DNA of 64,000 nucleotides, from NCBI GenBank assembly GCA_964640725.1, contig CAZXIJ010000018.1, positions 21,012-85,011 of the forward strand, in the 5' to 3' direction. Shown here piece after piece: positions 43,883-51,623 of this stretch. Each line of letters starts with the position of its first letter. Positions within the stretch are counted from its first letter, which is position 1. Under the pieces are notes generated by a model. The model was not told the origin of the DNA and did not search any database. It was given only the letters and a program-made list of their open reading frames with translations. The DNA comes from CALHVX01 sp964640725. Its GTDB lineage: Bacteria > Pseudomonadota > Gammaproteobacteria > Pseudomonadales > Azotimanducaceae. The position numbers and the translations under genes were made by a program.

Positions 43883-43910
43883 GGAACTGAGCGGTCTCCC
43901 GGGGGTCGAA
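43883..43910 (+). promoter_or_regulatory. candidate ECF-type promoter before the barrel gene
   Basis: GGAACT at 43883-43888, a 16-base spacer and GTCGAA at 43905-43910 form an ECF-style pair 36 bases before the GTG at 43946. A competing -10 box TATGAT at 43917-43922 has no good -35. If the first is real, the sigma factor of this cluster is the natural candidate. Confidence 0.35.
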
Positions 43911-43945
43911 CGCCTATATGATCCGGCAAGCGTTCGGGAGGCGTT

Positions 43946-44656
43946 GTGTCAGGACCTTCTTCCTCTAAATTTGTCGCGGCCGCGCTGGTGCCCGGTCTGC
44001 TGACCCTGAGCGGTGCTCTCGCCGCAGAGCCGACGGTCGCTGTGACTGCGCGCTACGTGAGCGACTGGTACTACCACGGCACCACCGAGACCCTGGGCGG
44101 GGCCGCGCTGGGGGTCAACGTGCACTGGGCGTCAGATGCCTGGTTCGCCGGCCTGGAAGGACACCAGGCAGAAGAGGACGCGCCGCGCCAGCGCCAGCGC
44201 TCTGTCATGGCCTACCTCGGGCGCAGCTTTGCCTTGACCGATCTCTGGCACGGCTCCCTGGCCGTTGCTCATCGGGAGTTTCCGGGCTCCGTCAAAGAGT
44301 GGGACTACACGGAGCTGCAGCTTGCGGCCCGGCACCGCAACGGCTTTGAAGCGCGCCTGGACTACTCTCCCGACTACTACGAGCACGACTCCGCGTCCCT
44401 GGCGGGCACGGTGCGCTGGGTGCGCGAGCTGGGGCCGCGCGGTTACGGCTATGCCGAAGCCGGTCTTGTGCACCTGACCAACGAGTCGCAGTGGCAGGGC
44501 CACGAGTTTGCATCGGTGGGCGCGGGCATGAACTGGCGGTCGCTCAGTGGCGACCTGTCTTACCGCTGGAACAGCGAAGGGCAGGGCAACGACTTTGGCC
44601 AGGAGGCCTATTCGCCCTCGCAGTTTGTGCTGGAGCTGGCCTGGCGGCTGCGCTAG
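43946..44656 (+). CDS. outer-membrane beta-barrel protein, TorF/TIGR02001-like
   Basis: This 236-residue protein has an N-terminal signal peptide (about 1-27, ending ALAA). Alternating amphipathic strands follow from VAVTARYVSDWYYHGTTE, with a terminal aromatic-free LELAWRLR, consistent with a barrel. The opening resembles the TIGR02001 type (SDYRFRG-like), a family of unknown function. GTG at 43946 was chosen with GGGAG upstream. It follows the protease by 74 bases, with a candidate ECF promoter between. It may be a target of the sigma factor upstream. The channel substrate is not known. Confidence 0.7.
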   Translation: MSGPSSSKFVAAALVPGLLTLSGALAAEPTVAVTARYVSDWYYHGTTETLGGAALGVNVHWASDAWFAGLEGHQAEEDAPRQRQRSVMAYLGRSFALTDLWHGSLAVAHREFPGSVKEWDYTELQLAARHRNGFEARLDYSPDYYEHDSASLAGTVRWVRELGPRGYGYAEAGLVHLTNESQWQGHEFASVGAGMNWRSLSGDLSYRWNSEGQGNDFGQEAYSPSQFVLELAWRLR

Positions 44657-44693
44657 GGCGCGAGAGCGTTAGGGCAGTAGCGTAGATGGAGCA

Positions 44694-44731
44694 GCCTGGC
44701 ACCCGGCCGCTTGTGCGGGGCTGTGCCAGGC
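44694..44731. terminator. bidirectional hairpin between converging genes
   Basis: GCCTGGCAC (44694-44702) pairs perfectly with GTGCCAGGC (44723-44731), with an inner CCGC/GCGG pair. It lies between the barrel gene stop at 44656 and the spondin-type stop at 44742. There is no T-run on either side. Confidence 0.55.
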
Positions 44732-44741
44732 CGCGATCCGG

Positions 44742-45911
44742 TTAGCGCAGGTTGAGCTGTCCGCGAATCTCGCCGGCTGGGTTCACCTGTGTATGGATGT
44801 TGATGTAGATGTTGCCTGCCGCCATCTCGTTGAGCAGGGCGAGCATTGGATCTGCCGCTCCGCCCAGAGGGCCGACGACATCCGTTGCACTGATCCTTGC
44901 CAGCACGTCACCGTTGCTGCTCAGATCTTCCGTGAGATTTGCCACGACCGGGCCGTTAGCGCCCCGCGCGGCGTTGTGAAGGTGAGCCATCACAGCGGGG
45001 CTGCTCAAGCGGTCGCTCACGATCTTGATCAGGATCTCGTTGCCGTTTCTCGACACGGCAAACCCTAGCCCTCGAGCACGGCTGTTGACGCCCACACCGA
45101 TGACTTCTTCCGCTGGACGCAGCTGCGAGCTGAAGCGGTTGGTCCGACCCAGGTCAACGTACCGGAATGTGAAGGTCGCTGCGCGATATTCGCTGTTGGT
45201 GAAGTCTGCGGCACCAAATACCGGATGGTTCAGCACGCCGTTCGGAAACGTCAGATCTGTCCGGAAGCCTTCATGCAGCGCTACGGGATTTGATTCAGGA
45301 ACCCCGATGTTAGGCCCGCTCTGGTTCAGGAACGCCGTGTTGGCGGCAATCTCGTCGTTGACCTCGGTGCCGGCGTCCAGCACTTCTGATCCTGCGACAG
45401 AAAAGTTACGCCCAACGTAGCGGCCTTGCTCGTTAAAGATTTGGTGCGCCAGGGGATTGCCGTTGGCGATAAAGGCGTCGTTGCTGGGGATCACCATCGA
45501 TCCGTAGCTGAAGTAGCGATCGCTTTCCGGGTTCACGTTGAGGGTGGTTGCGGCGCGGCCCCGGCTCACCAGTGGGCCGGTGACACCGACGAGTGTAGCC
45601 TGCGGAGCCTGGGGCAGGGCGCTTGCAAATTCTGCGCTGATGGCGGCGGTCGAGCCGTCCTCTGCCAGACGCTCTACGGACTCAGCACTGACCAGGCCGC
45701 CGGCGCCCAGGGGCACGTTGCGATCGTAGAGGTCGAAGCTGCCATCGTGCAGTGCAACCCAGACCGGAGTCTGCAGGGCACCCCGGGCCGGGGCGCTGTT
45801 CTGCACTGTCACGACGACAGAGGGAATGGAGGTTGCCTCGCTGGCAATGGCCGGCGTGGTGAGGCTCGCGGTGGTGGCGATCGCGATTGCGTTACGTAAC
45901 GTACGATTCAT
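44742..45911 (-). CDS. secreted protein with spondin_N and CHRD-like domains
   Basis: This 389-residue protein has a Sec signal peptide (about 1-24, ending AIASEA). A domain matching spondin_N follows (VTVQNSAPARGALQTPVWVALHDGSFDLY, then NDAFIANGNPLAHQIF). The C-terminal CHRD-like region has HLHNAARGANGPVVANL and ends YINIHTQVNPAGEIRGQLNLR. Both domains were named from animal extracellular proteins and occur in marine bacteria with unknown function. The start at 45911 is backed by GGAGA seven bases upstream; an earlier in-frame ATG at 45998 adds a non-signal segment. It stands alone on its transcript. Confidence 0.85.
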   Translation of the reverse strand: MNRTLRNAIAIATTASLTTPAIASEATSIPSVVVTVQNSAPARGALQTPVWVALHDGSFDLYDRNVPLGAGGLVSAESVERLAEDGSTAAISAEFASALPQAPQATLVGVTGPLVSRGRAATTLNVNPESDRYFSYGSMVIPSNDAFIANGNPLAHQIFNEQGRYVGRNFSVAGSEVLDAGTEVNDEIAANTAFLNQSGPNIGVPESNPVALHEGFRTDLTFPNGVLNHPVFGAADFTNSEYRAATFTFRYVDLGRTNRFSSQLRPAEEVIGVGVNSRARGLGFAVSRNGNEILIKIVSDRLSSPAVMAHLHNAARGANGPVVANLTEDLSSNGDVLARISATDVVGPLGGAADPMLALLNEMAAGNIYINIHTQVNPAGEIRGQLNLR

Positions 45912-46026
45912 TGTGTCTCCTGGACTTAAGGGTTGGACTGCCTGACGCGCGGAGAACACCGGGGTGCAGGGCAGTTGTCGGCTAGGAGGCAGACGCATGA
46001 GATCGGGTTCAAAGAAAATTCAGCGG
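45912..46026. other. leader and promoter region of the spondin/CHRD gene
   Basis: The stretch carries GGAGA for the 45911 start. A 21-codon plus-strand frame at 45997-46062 with AGGAGG upstream is probably chance, because no plus-strand gene follows. No clear -35/-10 pair was found. Confidence 0.35.
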
Positions 46027-46058
46027 CCTGCAGGCTGTCGGACAACAGAACCTGCAGG
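46027..46058. terminator. inverted repeat downstream of the PNPOx-like gene
   Basis: Two CCTGCAGG sites at 46027-46034 and 46051-46058 bracket a CTGT/ACAG inner pair and can fold into one hairpin. It lies 19 bases past the 46077 stop on the minus strand. Intrinsic T-run is absent. Confidence 0.4.
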
Positions 46059-46076
46059 CTGAGGGAAGTAGACGCG

Positions 46077-46769
46077 CTAGAAGCGCTCGTCCAGATCGAG
46101 GGCGTGCTGCGGGGTGCTGACGTCGGGATGCTGCCGGGGATCTTCGATGGGCGCCTGGTACTGCGCCACCACCGGCACCACGCCGGCCCAGATCGGCAGC
46201 CCGTAGTCGTCTTCGTCGTCGATCGGGGCGCCGGCGCGCACCTTCGCGGAGGCTTCGTCGATTTTGACCCGGGCCACCCGGGTGCCGGCGAACTCGCCGT
46301 CATTGATCGGCCGGAGCTGGTCCCAGCGGCCCGGATACAGGTGCTCGATCATGGCTTTCAGCGCGGCCATCTTGGGCGCTTCGTCATCCACCGGCTCGGC
46401 CTGGCCAAAGATCATGACGGACCGGTAGTTGGCGGAGTGGTGGAAGGCAGACCGGGCCATGACCAGCCCGTCCAGGTGCGTCACCGTCAGGCACACCTGC
46501 GCGTCGACGCTGCGCTTCATGTAGCGCGTGGCGTTAGCGCCGTGCCAGTAGACGTGGTTGCCGATGCGCCAGTGTACGGTGGGAGTGACCACCGGCTTGC
46601 CGTCGTCCAGGTAGCCCAGATGGCAAAGCACCGAGGTGTCCAGCGTGCGGTTGATGAAGTCGCGATCGTAGCGGCCGCGCTCGCGCGCGCGGTGCACCTG
46701 GTTGCGGTCGGTGACCGGAACGCTGTCGCCGTCTTCAGGGGGTGTCGTCGGAGAAGCGGTTGTGTCCAT
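46077..46769 (-). CDS. pyridoxamine 5'-phosphate oxidase-family FMN-binding protein
   Basis: This 230-residue protein has the split-barrel fold of the PNPOx-like group. Its core includes CHLGYLDDGKPVVTPTVHWRIGNHVYWHGANATRYMKRS and the NYRSVMIFGQAEPV strand, and it ends in an acidic tail. This subtype (heme-utilisation or FMN-binding stress protein-like) acts in flavin-linked redox, not vitamin B6 synthesis. Its start overlaps the end of the TetR regulator gene by 35 bases, so they are cotranscribed. The product may be that repressor's target or effector enzyme. Confidence 0.82.
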   Translation of the reverse strand: MDTTASPTTPPEDGDSVPVTDRNQVHRARERGRYDRDFINRTLDTSVLCHLGYLDDGKPVVTPTVHWRIGNHVYWHGANATRYMKRSVDAQVCLTVTHLDGLVMARSAFHHSANYRSVMIFGQAEPVDDEAPKMAALKAMIEHLYPGRWDQLRPINDGEFAGTRVARVKIDEASAKVRAGAPIDDEDDYGLPIWAGVVPVVAQYQAPIEDPRQHPDVSTPQHALDLDERF

Positions 46770-47430
46770 GGCGCGGATTGTCCGCCGGGTTCCCGTGCTC
46801 TGGCAAGACGTCGCTGAACTCGGTCTTCAGCGTTAGCTTGAGCCACTTCAACATCAGGTCCGCGGGCACCGGTGCCTTGGTGGTGATCCGTGCGATCGCC
46901 ATGCCCTCAAGCAGATACTGGGTGAGCACGTTGGCCCGCAGGAAAGCCTCGGACCGCGCCAGATCCGGAAACATCTGCCGGGAAGACTCGAAGGCGGCAT
47001 CGCGAAATTTCTCGTAAGCGGGGATCATCGCCTCGCGCAGCTCCGGGTCCGTGCGCGAGGCCACCAGCAGCTCGTGAAACACAATGAATGCCGGGGTATT
47101 GAGCTGGCGCCAGTACACGTCAATGCCGTCATCGATGCGCGTTTGCGTCGGGTCCTGCTGCACGGCCGTCCCTTCGCGCACGTAGGTGTCCAGGCGCTGG
47201 GCCGTCAGGTGCTCGATGGCGGCGCGAATCAGCTCGAAGCGGTTGGCGAAGTGGTGCAGCATCGCGCCGCGGGAGACCCCCGCGGCGTTGGCGATGTTCT
47301 CGGTCGTCGTGCTGGCGTAGCCGAGCCGGTAGAAGCATTCGATAGCCGCGTCCAGGATCGCCGTGCGGGTGTTTTCGCTCTTGGTCTGTTGCCAGGTCTT
47401 GGGCGTGTCGGTGTCGCGAGGCAGGCTCAT
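46735..47430 (-). CDS. TetR-family transcriptional regulator
   Basis: This 231-residue regulator has an N-terminal helix-turn-helix (TTTENIANAAGVSRGAMLHHF, about residues 40-60) after RTAILDAAIECFYRLGY. A C-terminal effector domain follows, with YWRQLNTPAFIVFHELLVASRTDPELREAMI. The ATG at 47430 gives the standard start; a longer in-frame reading to 47772 would overlap the divergent ThuA-type gene and is rejected. Only 37 bases separate its start from that gene's GTG, so it may control both directions. Confidence 0.88.
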   Translation of the reverse strand: MSLPRDTDTPKTWQQTKSENTRTAILDAAIECFYRLGYASTTTENIANAAGVSRGAMLHHFANRFELIRAAIEHLTAQRLDTYVREGTAVQQDPTQTRIDDGIDVYWRQLNTPAFIVFHELLVASRTDPELREAMIPAYEKFRDAAFESSRQMFPDLARSEAFLRANVLTQYLLEGMAIARITTKAPVPADLMLKWLKLTLKTEFSDVLPEHGNPADNPRHGHNRFSDDTP

Positions 47431-47467
47431 GCTATGGTTTTTTCCGGGTACTGCAGGAGACGGAGCC

Positions 47468-48274
47468 GTGACCAAGCCGATCGACATTGCGCTCATCACC
47501 AAAGGGCATCCGTTCGACAAGACGGCGTTCTTTGCGATGTTCGATGCGTTGCCCGATATTCGCTGGACGCACGTCGAGCAGCCCCTGGCCCAGGCGCTGT
47601 TTGAGCCGTCGCTGGCCCGGCAGTTTGATGCCTTTGTGCTGTACGACATGCCCGGGCTTGAGTTTCGCGCGGAAGCGCCGCCCGGCCAGCCGGCGCCGCC
47701 CCTCGCGTTTGCGCGCCATTTCGAAGCGCTGGTGGCCGAAGGTTTCGGCTTTGTGTTCCTGCACCACGCCATCGCGGGCTGGCCGGCCTGGGATCGCTAC
47801 GGGCAGACCATTGGCGGTCGCTTCAGCTACCTGCCCGGTCCCTTTGCTGGCGTCGAGCGCCGCGACTCCGGGTACCGGCACAGCGTCACGCACCAGCTGC
47901 AGGTGCTGGCCGATCACCCGGTGACAGCCGGCTTGCCGGCACAGTTCGAGATGACCGACGAGCTGTACCTGTTCGATGTGCTCGAAGACGAGGTGACGCC
48001 GCTGCTCTCGAGCCGCCATGCTTTTACCGCAGACAACTTCTACAGCGCCGAGCACGCTGTGGCGCAGGGCCGTATGTTCAGCAACGAGGGCTGGGCTCAT
48101 CCTGAGGGCAGCAACCTGGTGGGCTGGGCGCGGACGCCCGGCGCCTCTCGGCTGGTGTACCTGCAGGGCGGCGACGACCCGGTGGCCTATGCCAGCGAGC
48201 ACTACCGGACGCTCATCGGTAACGCGATTGCCTGGGTCAGCGACCACAAGGCGAGCGACCGCAAGGCGGTTTAG
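47468..48274 (+). CDS. ThuA-domain protein
   Basis: This 268-residue protein has the ThuA fold, a class I glutamine amidotransferase-like domain without a clear catalytic Cys. Its segments include VTKPIDIALITKGHPFDKTAFF at the start and FVFLHHAIAGWPAWDRYGQTIGGRF in the core. A YLQGGDDPVAYASEHYRTLI segment lies near the end. ThuA proteins are linked to trehalose or trehalulose use and 3-keto-sugar metabolism, but most are unassigned. The GTG at 47468 follows AGGAGA by about ten bases. It is divergent from the TetR gene and converges on the CurA-like gene. A second ThuA gene is at 50844. Confidence 0.82.
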   Translation: MTKPIDIALITKGHPFDKTAFFAMFDALPDIRWTHVEQPLAQALFEPSLARQFDAFVLYDMPGLEFRAEAPPGQPAPPLAFARHFEALVAEGFGFVFLHHAIAGWPAWDRYGQTIGGRFSYLPGPFAGVERRDSGYRHSVTHQLQVLADHPVTAGLPAQFEMTDELYLFDVLEDEVTPLLSSRHAFTADNFYSAEHAVAQGRMFSNEGWAHPEGSNLVGWARTPGASRLVYLQGGDDPVAYASEHYRTLIGNAIAWVSDHKASDRKAV

Positions 48275-48300
48275 CAGCGCTGCGTTCGGTCTGGCCAGGG

Positions 48301-49302
48301 TCAGACCCGGACCATGAGCTTGCCGGTGTTGATGCCTTCGAACAGGCCGATCAGCGTCTCCGGCAGCTTCTCGAAGCCGTCGACCACCGTCGCCTGCTGC
48401 TTGAGTTGCCCGGCGGCGATCCAGCCCCGCATTTCTTCGCTGGCGGCAGGGAACCGGTCCGCGTAGTCGAGCACGATGAAGCCTTCCATGCGGGCCCGAC
48501 GAAAGACCAGATTGAAATAGTTTTTCGGCCCGGGGATCGGCCCCGTGGCGTTGTAGCGGCTGATGCCGCCGCAAATGACGACCCGGGCGTTGGTCGCGAT
48601 GCGCGCCAGACACAGGTCGAGGATCTCGCCGCCGACGTTGTCGAAGTAGATGTTGATGCCCTTGGGGCACAGCCGGTCGAGCTCGGCGCCCACGTCCTGG
48701 GTCTTGTAGTTGATGGCGGCATCGAAGCCCAGATCGTCGGTCAGCCAGCGGCACTTGCTGGCGCTGCCCGCCATGCCGATGACCGTGCAGCCCTTGAGCC
48801 TGGCAATCTGCCCGGCCACGCTGCCCGTCGCGCCGGCGGCGCCGCTGATGACGACCACATCGCCCGCTTTCGGCTCGCCCAGCTCGAGCAGGCCAAAGTA
48901 GGCGGTCATGCCGGTGCCACCGAGGACGCCCAGGGCATCTTCCGCGGCGACGCCCTCGGCGACCTGGCGCAGCGGTGTCTGGGCATTGCCCACCAGGTAG
49001 GTCTGCATGCCCAGGGTGCCCTGGACCCGTGTGCCAACCGGGTAGTCGGGGTTCTGCGACTCGATCACCGCGCCGACGCCGCCCGCCCGCATGACGTCGC
49101 CCAGCTCGAGCGGCGCGACGTAGTCGGCCCGGTTTTCCATCTGCCCGCGCATGGACGGGTCCAGGGACAGCAGCTCTGTCTCGATCAGAAACTCGCCGTC
49201 GGCGAGCGTCGGAACGGGCAGCTCGCGGTATTCGAAGTCGGTGGTCTTGACCATGCCGCTGGGGCGGGCGGCCAGCAGAAACTGTCGATTGGTTCGGCTC
49301 AT
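48301..49302 (-). CDS. NADP-dependent zinc-free MDR oxidoreductase (CurA / prostaglandin-reductase-like)
   Basis: This 333-residue medium-chain reductase opens with TNRQFLLAARPSGMVKTTDFEY. The NAD(P)-binding loop is VVISGAAGATGSVAGQIARLKG (about 147-168), followed by FDNVGGEILDLCLARI and a C-terminal GLFEGINTGKLMVRV. The zinc-ligand pattern of alcohol dehydrogenases is absent, as is usual in CurA and leukotriene B4 dehydrogenase groups. Such enzymes reduce the double bond of alpha,beta-unsaturated ketones with NADPH. It starts on the minus strand, with a strong sigma-70-like promoter for the opposite strand at 49437. Confidence 0.9.
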   Translation of the reverse strand: MSRTNRQFLLAARPSGMVKTTDFEYRELPVPTLADGEFLIETELLSLDPSMRGQMENRADYVAPLELGDVMRAGGVGAVIESQNPDYPVGTRVQGTLGMQTYLVGNAQTPLRQVAEGVAAEDALGVLGGTGMTAYFGLLELGEPKAGDVVVISGAAGATGSVAGQIARLKGCTVIGMAGSASKCRWLTDDLGFDAAINYKTQDVGAELDRLCPKGINIYFDNVGGEILDLCLARIATNARVVICGGISRYNATGPIPGPKNYFNLVFRRARMEGFIVLDYADRFPAASEEMRGWIAAGQLKQQATVVDGFEKLPETLIGLFEGINTGKLMVRV

Positions 49303-49436
49303 GATGGGGCTCGTGTGGTGTGTCTCGCCGGCTCAGCAGGCCTCCTGCAGCGCCCAGATCGCGCAGAAGTCGGCTGCCAGCCTATGAAAAATAAGGAAAA
49401 AAAGTATGCGCCGGCGGTGAGGCAAAAAAAACCGTC

Positions 49437-49465
49437 TTGACTGACTATTTTCGCCTACCTATTCT
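49437..49465 (+). promoter_or_regulatory. strong sigma-70-type promoter
   Basis: TTGACT (49437-49442), a 17-base spacer and TATTCT (49460-49465) match the consensus well. An A-rich tract lies at 49386-49432. It should start the Rieske-SDR-ThuA-LLM transcript near 49472. This is one of the clearest promoters in the window. Confidence 0.75.
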
Positions 49466-49502
49466 CCGAAAAGGCTCGCGCCGCGACTGATCGCGCCGCG
49501 AT

Positions 49503-49913
49503 GTGTCGCCCGCGATCTATCACACAGCCCTGCGCCCGGAGATCCAACGTCTTGATCTGCCCCGTCTCGCCACTTCTTCAGCCCGGTTTCTGATCTTGAG
49601 CGGACCGGTACCGGTGCTGCCTCTGGCGGCCCTGGACGAGGGCGATATGGTCAGCGTGCAGGTGCACGGCCAGCCGATTCTGCTGTGTCAGGTCGAGGGC
49701 CAGTTCTATGCGCTCAACGATCGCTGCAGCCACGCGAGCCAGGCACTGTCCCGGGGTCGTCTGAAAGGCTTCGAGCTGCGCTGCCCGCTCCATGGCGCTC
49801 GCTTTGACGTCCGCACCGGTGCGGCGCTCAGCGCGCCGGCGACCGCCGGGATTGCCACGTATCCGGTGCTCATTGAAGGGGGTAAGGTATGCGTGGTTGC
49901 CCCGGAACGGTGA
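49503..49913 (+). CDS. Rieske [2Fe-2S] ferredoxin-like protein
   Basis: The product carries the two Rieske motifs CSH (C-x-H, about residue 74) and CPLHG (C-x-x-H, about residue 94), spaced as in small Rieske ferredoxins. Such proteins pass electrons to oxygenases or nitrite/biphenyl-type reductases. The start is uncertain. GTG at 49503 gives 136 residues, but TTG at 49596 or GTG at 49614 would give the usual 100-105 residue size. A 30-codon out-of-frame ATG at 49501 could be a leader. No oxygenase gene is adjacent. The SDR gene follows 75 bases later. Confidence 0.8.
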   Translation: MSPAIYHTALRPEIQRLDLPRLATSSARFLILSGPVPVLPLAALDEGDMVSVQVHGQPILLCQVEGQFYALNDRCSHASQALSRGRLKGFELRCPLHGARFDVRTGAALSAPATAGIATYPVLIEGGKVCVVAPER

Positions 49914-49988
49914 GCTGCCCGCAAGGCCTGACAACGCGCCGGCCCCGATAACAAGATTCCATTACCAAGACCCGAGAGAGGACACACC

Positions 49989-50747
49989 ATGGACCTGAAG
50001 CTGAAAGGACATAACGCGCTGATTACCGGTGCCACCAAGGGCATCGGCCGCGCCATCGCCGAATCCTTTGCCGATGAAGGGGCCAACGTCGCCATCTGCG
50101 CGCGTAACCAGGACGACATCGATGCTGCCGTGGCGGCGCTGAAGGCCAAGGGGGTCAACGCCTTCGGCAAGAGCGTCGATATCGGCAACGGCGACGACCT
50201 GAAGAGCTGGATCGAAGCCTCTGCCGAGGCCCTGGGCGGCATCGATACGATCGTCTCCAATGTCAGCGGTGGTAACGCCCCGGGCGAAGACGGCTGGCGC
50301 GCCAACTTCGAGTTTGACGTGCTGGGCACCGTGCGCTGCGTCGAAGCCGCGATGCCGCACCTGGAAAAGTCCAGCAACGCCAGTATCTGCATGATTTCCA
50401 CCACCGCAGCGCTCGAGAAGTTCATTGCTGCCGGCGCCTACAACGCCATGAAGGGCGCGCTCCTGCAGTACTCCGGCGCGCTGTCTCAGGACGTCGCGCC
50501 CAAGGGTATTCGCGTGAACTCCATCAGCCCCGGCCCGATCATGATCGAGGGCGGCGCCTGGGATCGCATCAAGCAGGGCATGACGCCGTTCTACGAAGCC
50601 ACCCTGGCGGAGATTCCCATGGGCCGCATGGGCAGTGCGCAGGAAGTCGCCGACCAGGTGGTGTTCCTGTCGAGCCCCCGGGCGGGCTTCACCACGGGCA
50701 CCAACGTCGTCATCGACGGCGGCATCACCAAGCGCATCCAGTACTAG
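49989..50747 (+). CDS. short-chain dehydrogenase/reductase (SDR)
   Basis: This 252-residue classical SDR has the cofactor loop TGATKGIGRAIA (about 14-25), then SNVSGG in place of NNAG. The catalytic Ser is in MISTTAAL, Tyr-x3-Lys in AYNAMK, and the late segment is INSISPGPI-like. It probably oxidises or reduces a hydroxyl group with NAD(P). The ATG at 49989 has GAGAGGA upstream. A perfect 26-base palindrome lies between it and the next gene, which may partly end transcription. Confidence 0.9.
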   Translation: MDLKLKGHNALITGATKGIGRAIAESFADEGANVAICARNQDDIDAAVAALKAKGVNAFGKSVDIGNGDDLKSWIEASAEALGGIDTIVSNVSGGNAPGEDGWRANFEFDVLGTVRCVEAAMPHLEKSSNASICMISTTAALEKFIAAGAYNAMKGALLQYSGALSQDVAPKGIRVNSISPGPIMIEGGAWDRIKQGMTPFYEATLAEIPMGRMGSAQEVADQVVFLSSPRAGFTTGTNVVIDGGITKRIQY

Positions 50748-50770
50748 CTTGCGCGGCTGATGCAGCATTG

Positions 50771-50796
50771 CGACGGGCGGCCCGGGCCGCCCGTCG
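50771..50796. terminator. perfect 26-base palindrome, terminator-like
   Basis: CGACGGGCGGCCC is followed directly by its complement, and then TTTC follows. The stem would be about 11 bp with a tight loop. It lies between the SDR stop at 50747 and the ThuA start at 50844, so it may attenuate rather than end the transcript. Confidence 0.6.
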
Positions 50797-50843
50797 TTTC
50801 AGGGGGCCCTCGGGCCCGGCAGGCGGGAGCGAGGGGCGCCGAT

Positions 50844-51605
50844 ATGTCTGAACACCGAACGGTTAACGTTTACCTGGTCGCCGCAGGCGACTTTCACGAT
50901 ATCGATCACGCACGGCTGGAACTGCTCAAGCTCCTGGCCGAAGACGAGCGCGTGCGCGTCAAGGTGGCACAGGACTATCACGACCTCGAGGCCATTGGCG
51001 AGTCCGACATGCTGGTCACCTACACTTGCAACCTGGTGCCGACCGAGGCCGAGCAGGAAGCGCTGCGCGATTACGTGGCCGGCGGCAAGCTGTGGTTCGC
51101 CCTGCACGGCACCAATTCAATTCTGGAATTCCTTGCCGACGGCAAGGTCAACGCGCCGGAAACCGCGCCAGTGCTCATGCAGACCCTGGGCACGCAGTTC
51201 ATTGCGCACCCGCCGATTCAGCCGTTTACCGTCAAGGTCTCGAACCCGGATCACGAGCTGGTGAAGGGCGTCAGCGAGTTCGAAACCGACGACGAGCTCT
51301 ATCTGTGCCGGATTCACGGCGATCTCGAAATGCTCCTGCACACCGAGTACGAAGGCGAGGCGGCCGGCTTTGTCGAAGATCAGTGGTCGGGAGATAAGCC
51401 GCACCCGGTCTACTACATCCACCGCGTGGGCGACGGGCAAGTGCTGTACCTGAACCTGGGGCACTGCCGCGGCCACTACGACATGCAGCCGATGGTGGAC
51501 TACTACCCCAACATCGAGCGCGGCAGCTGGGACAAGCCCGAGTACTACGAGCTGCTGCGGCGCGGCATCCGCTACGGCGCTCGCCACGCCCTCGAGAACG
51601 CCTGA
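50844..51605 (+). CDS. ThuA-domain protein (second copy)
   Basis: This 253-residue ThuA-type protein begins MSEHRTVNVYLVAAGDFHDID. It carries ALRDYVAGGKLWFALHGTNS, the HPPIQPFTVKV strand and GQVLYLNLGHCRGHYDMQPM, where a Cys-His pair lies in the usual active-site region. Sequence similarity to the 47468 protein is low, so these are not recent duplicates. The start at 50844 follows GAGGGG by about ten bases. The LLM gene starts 18 bases after its stop. Its substrate is unknown; it may process a sugar- or keto-type intermediate of the same route. Confidence 0.82.
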   Translation: MSEHRTVNVYLVAAGDFHDIDHARLELLKLLAEDERVRVKVAQDYHDLEAIGESDMLVTYTCNLVPTEAEQEALRDYVAGGKLWFALHGTNSILEFLADGKVNAPETAPVLMQTLGTQFIAHPPIQPFTVKVSNPDHELVKGVSEFETDDELYLCRIHGDLEMLLHTEYEGEAAGFVEDQWSGDKPHPVYYIHRVGDGQVLYLNLGHCRGHYDMQPMVDYYPNIERGSWDKPEYYELLRRGIRYGARHALENA

Positions 51606-51623
51606 CACGAACCAGAGGTAGCC

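Noticed and set aside
45997..46062. A 21-codon plus-strand frame with AGGAGG upstream, possible leader peptide
   Set aside because: No plus-strand gene follows within a kilobase, and the region is the leader of a minus-strand gene and a hairpin.
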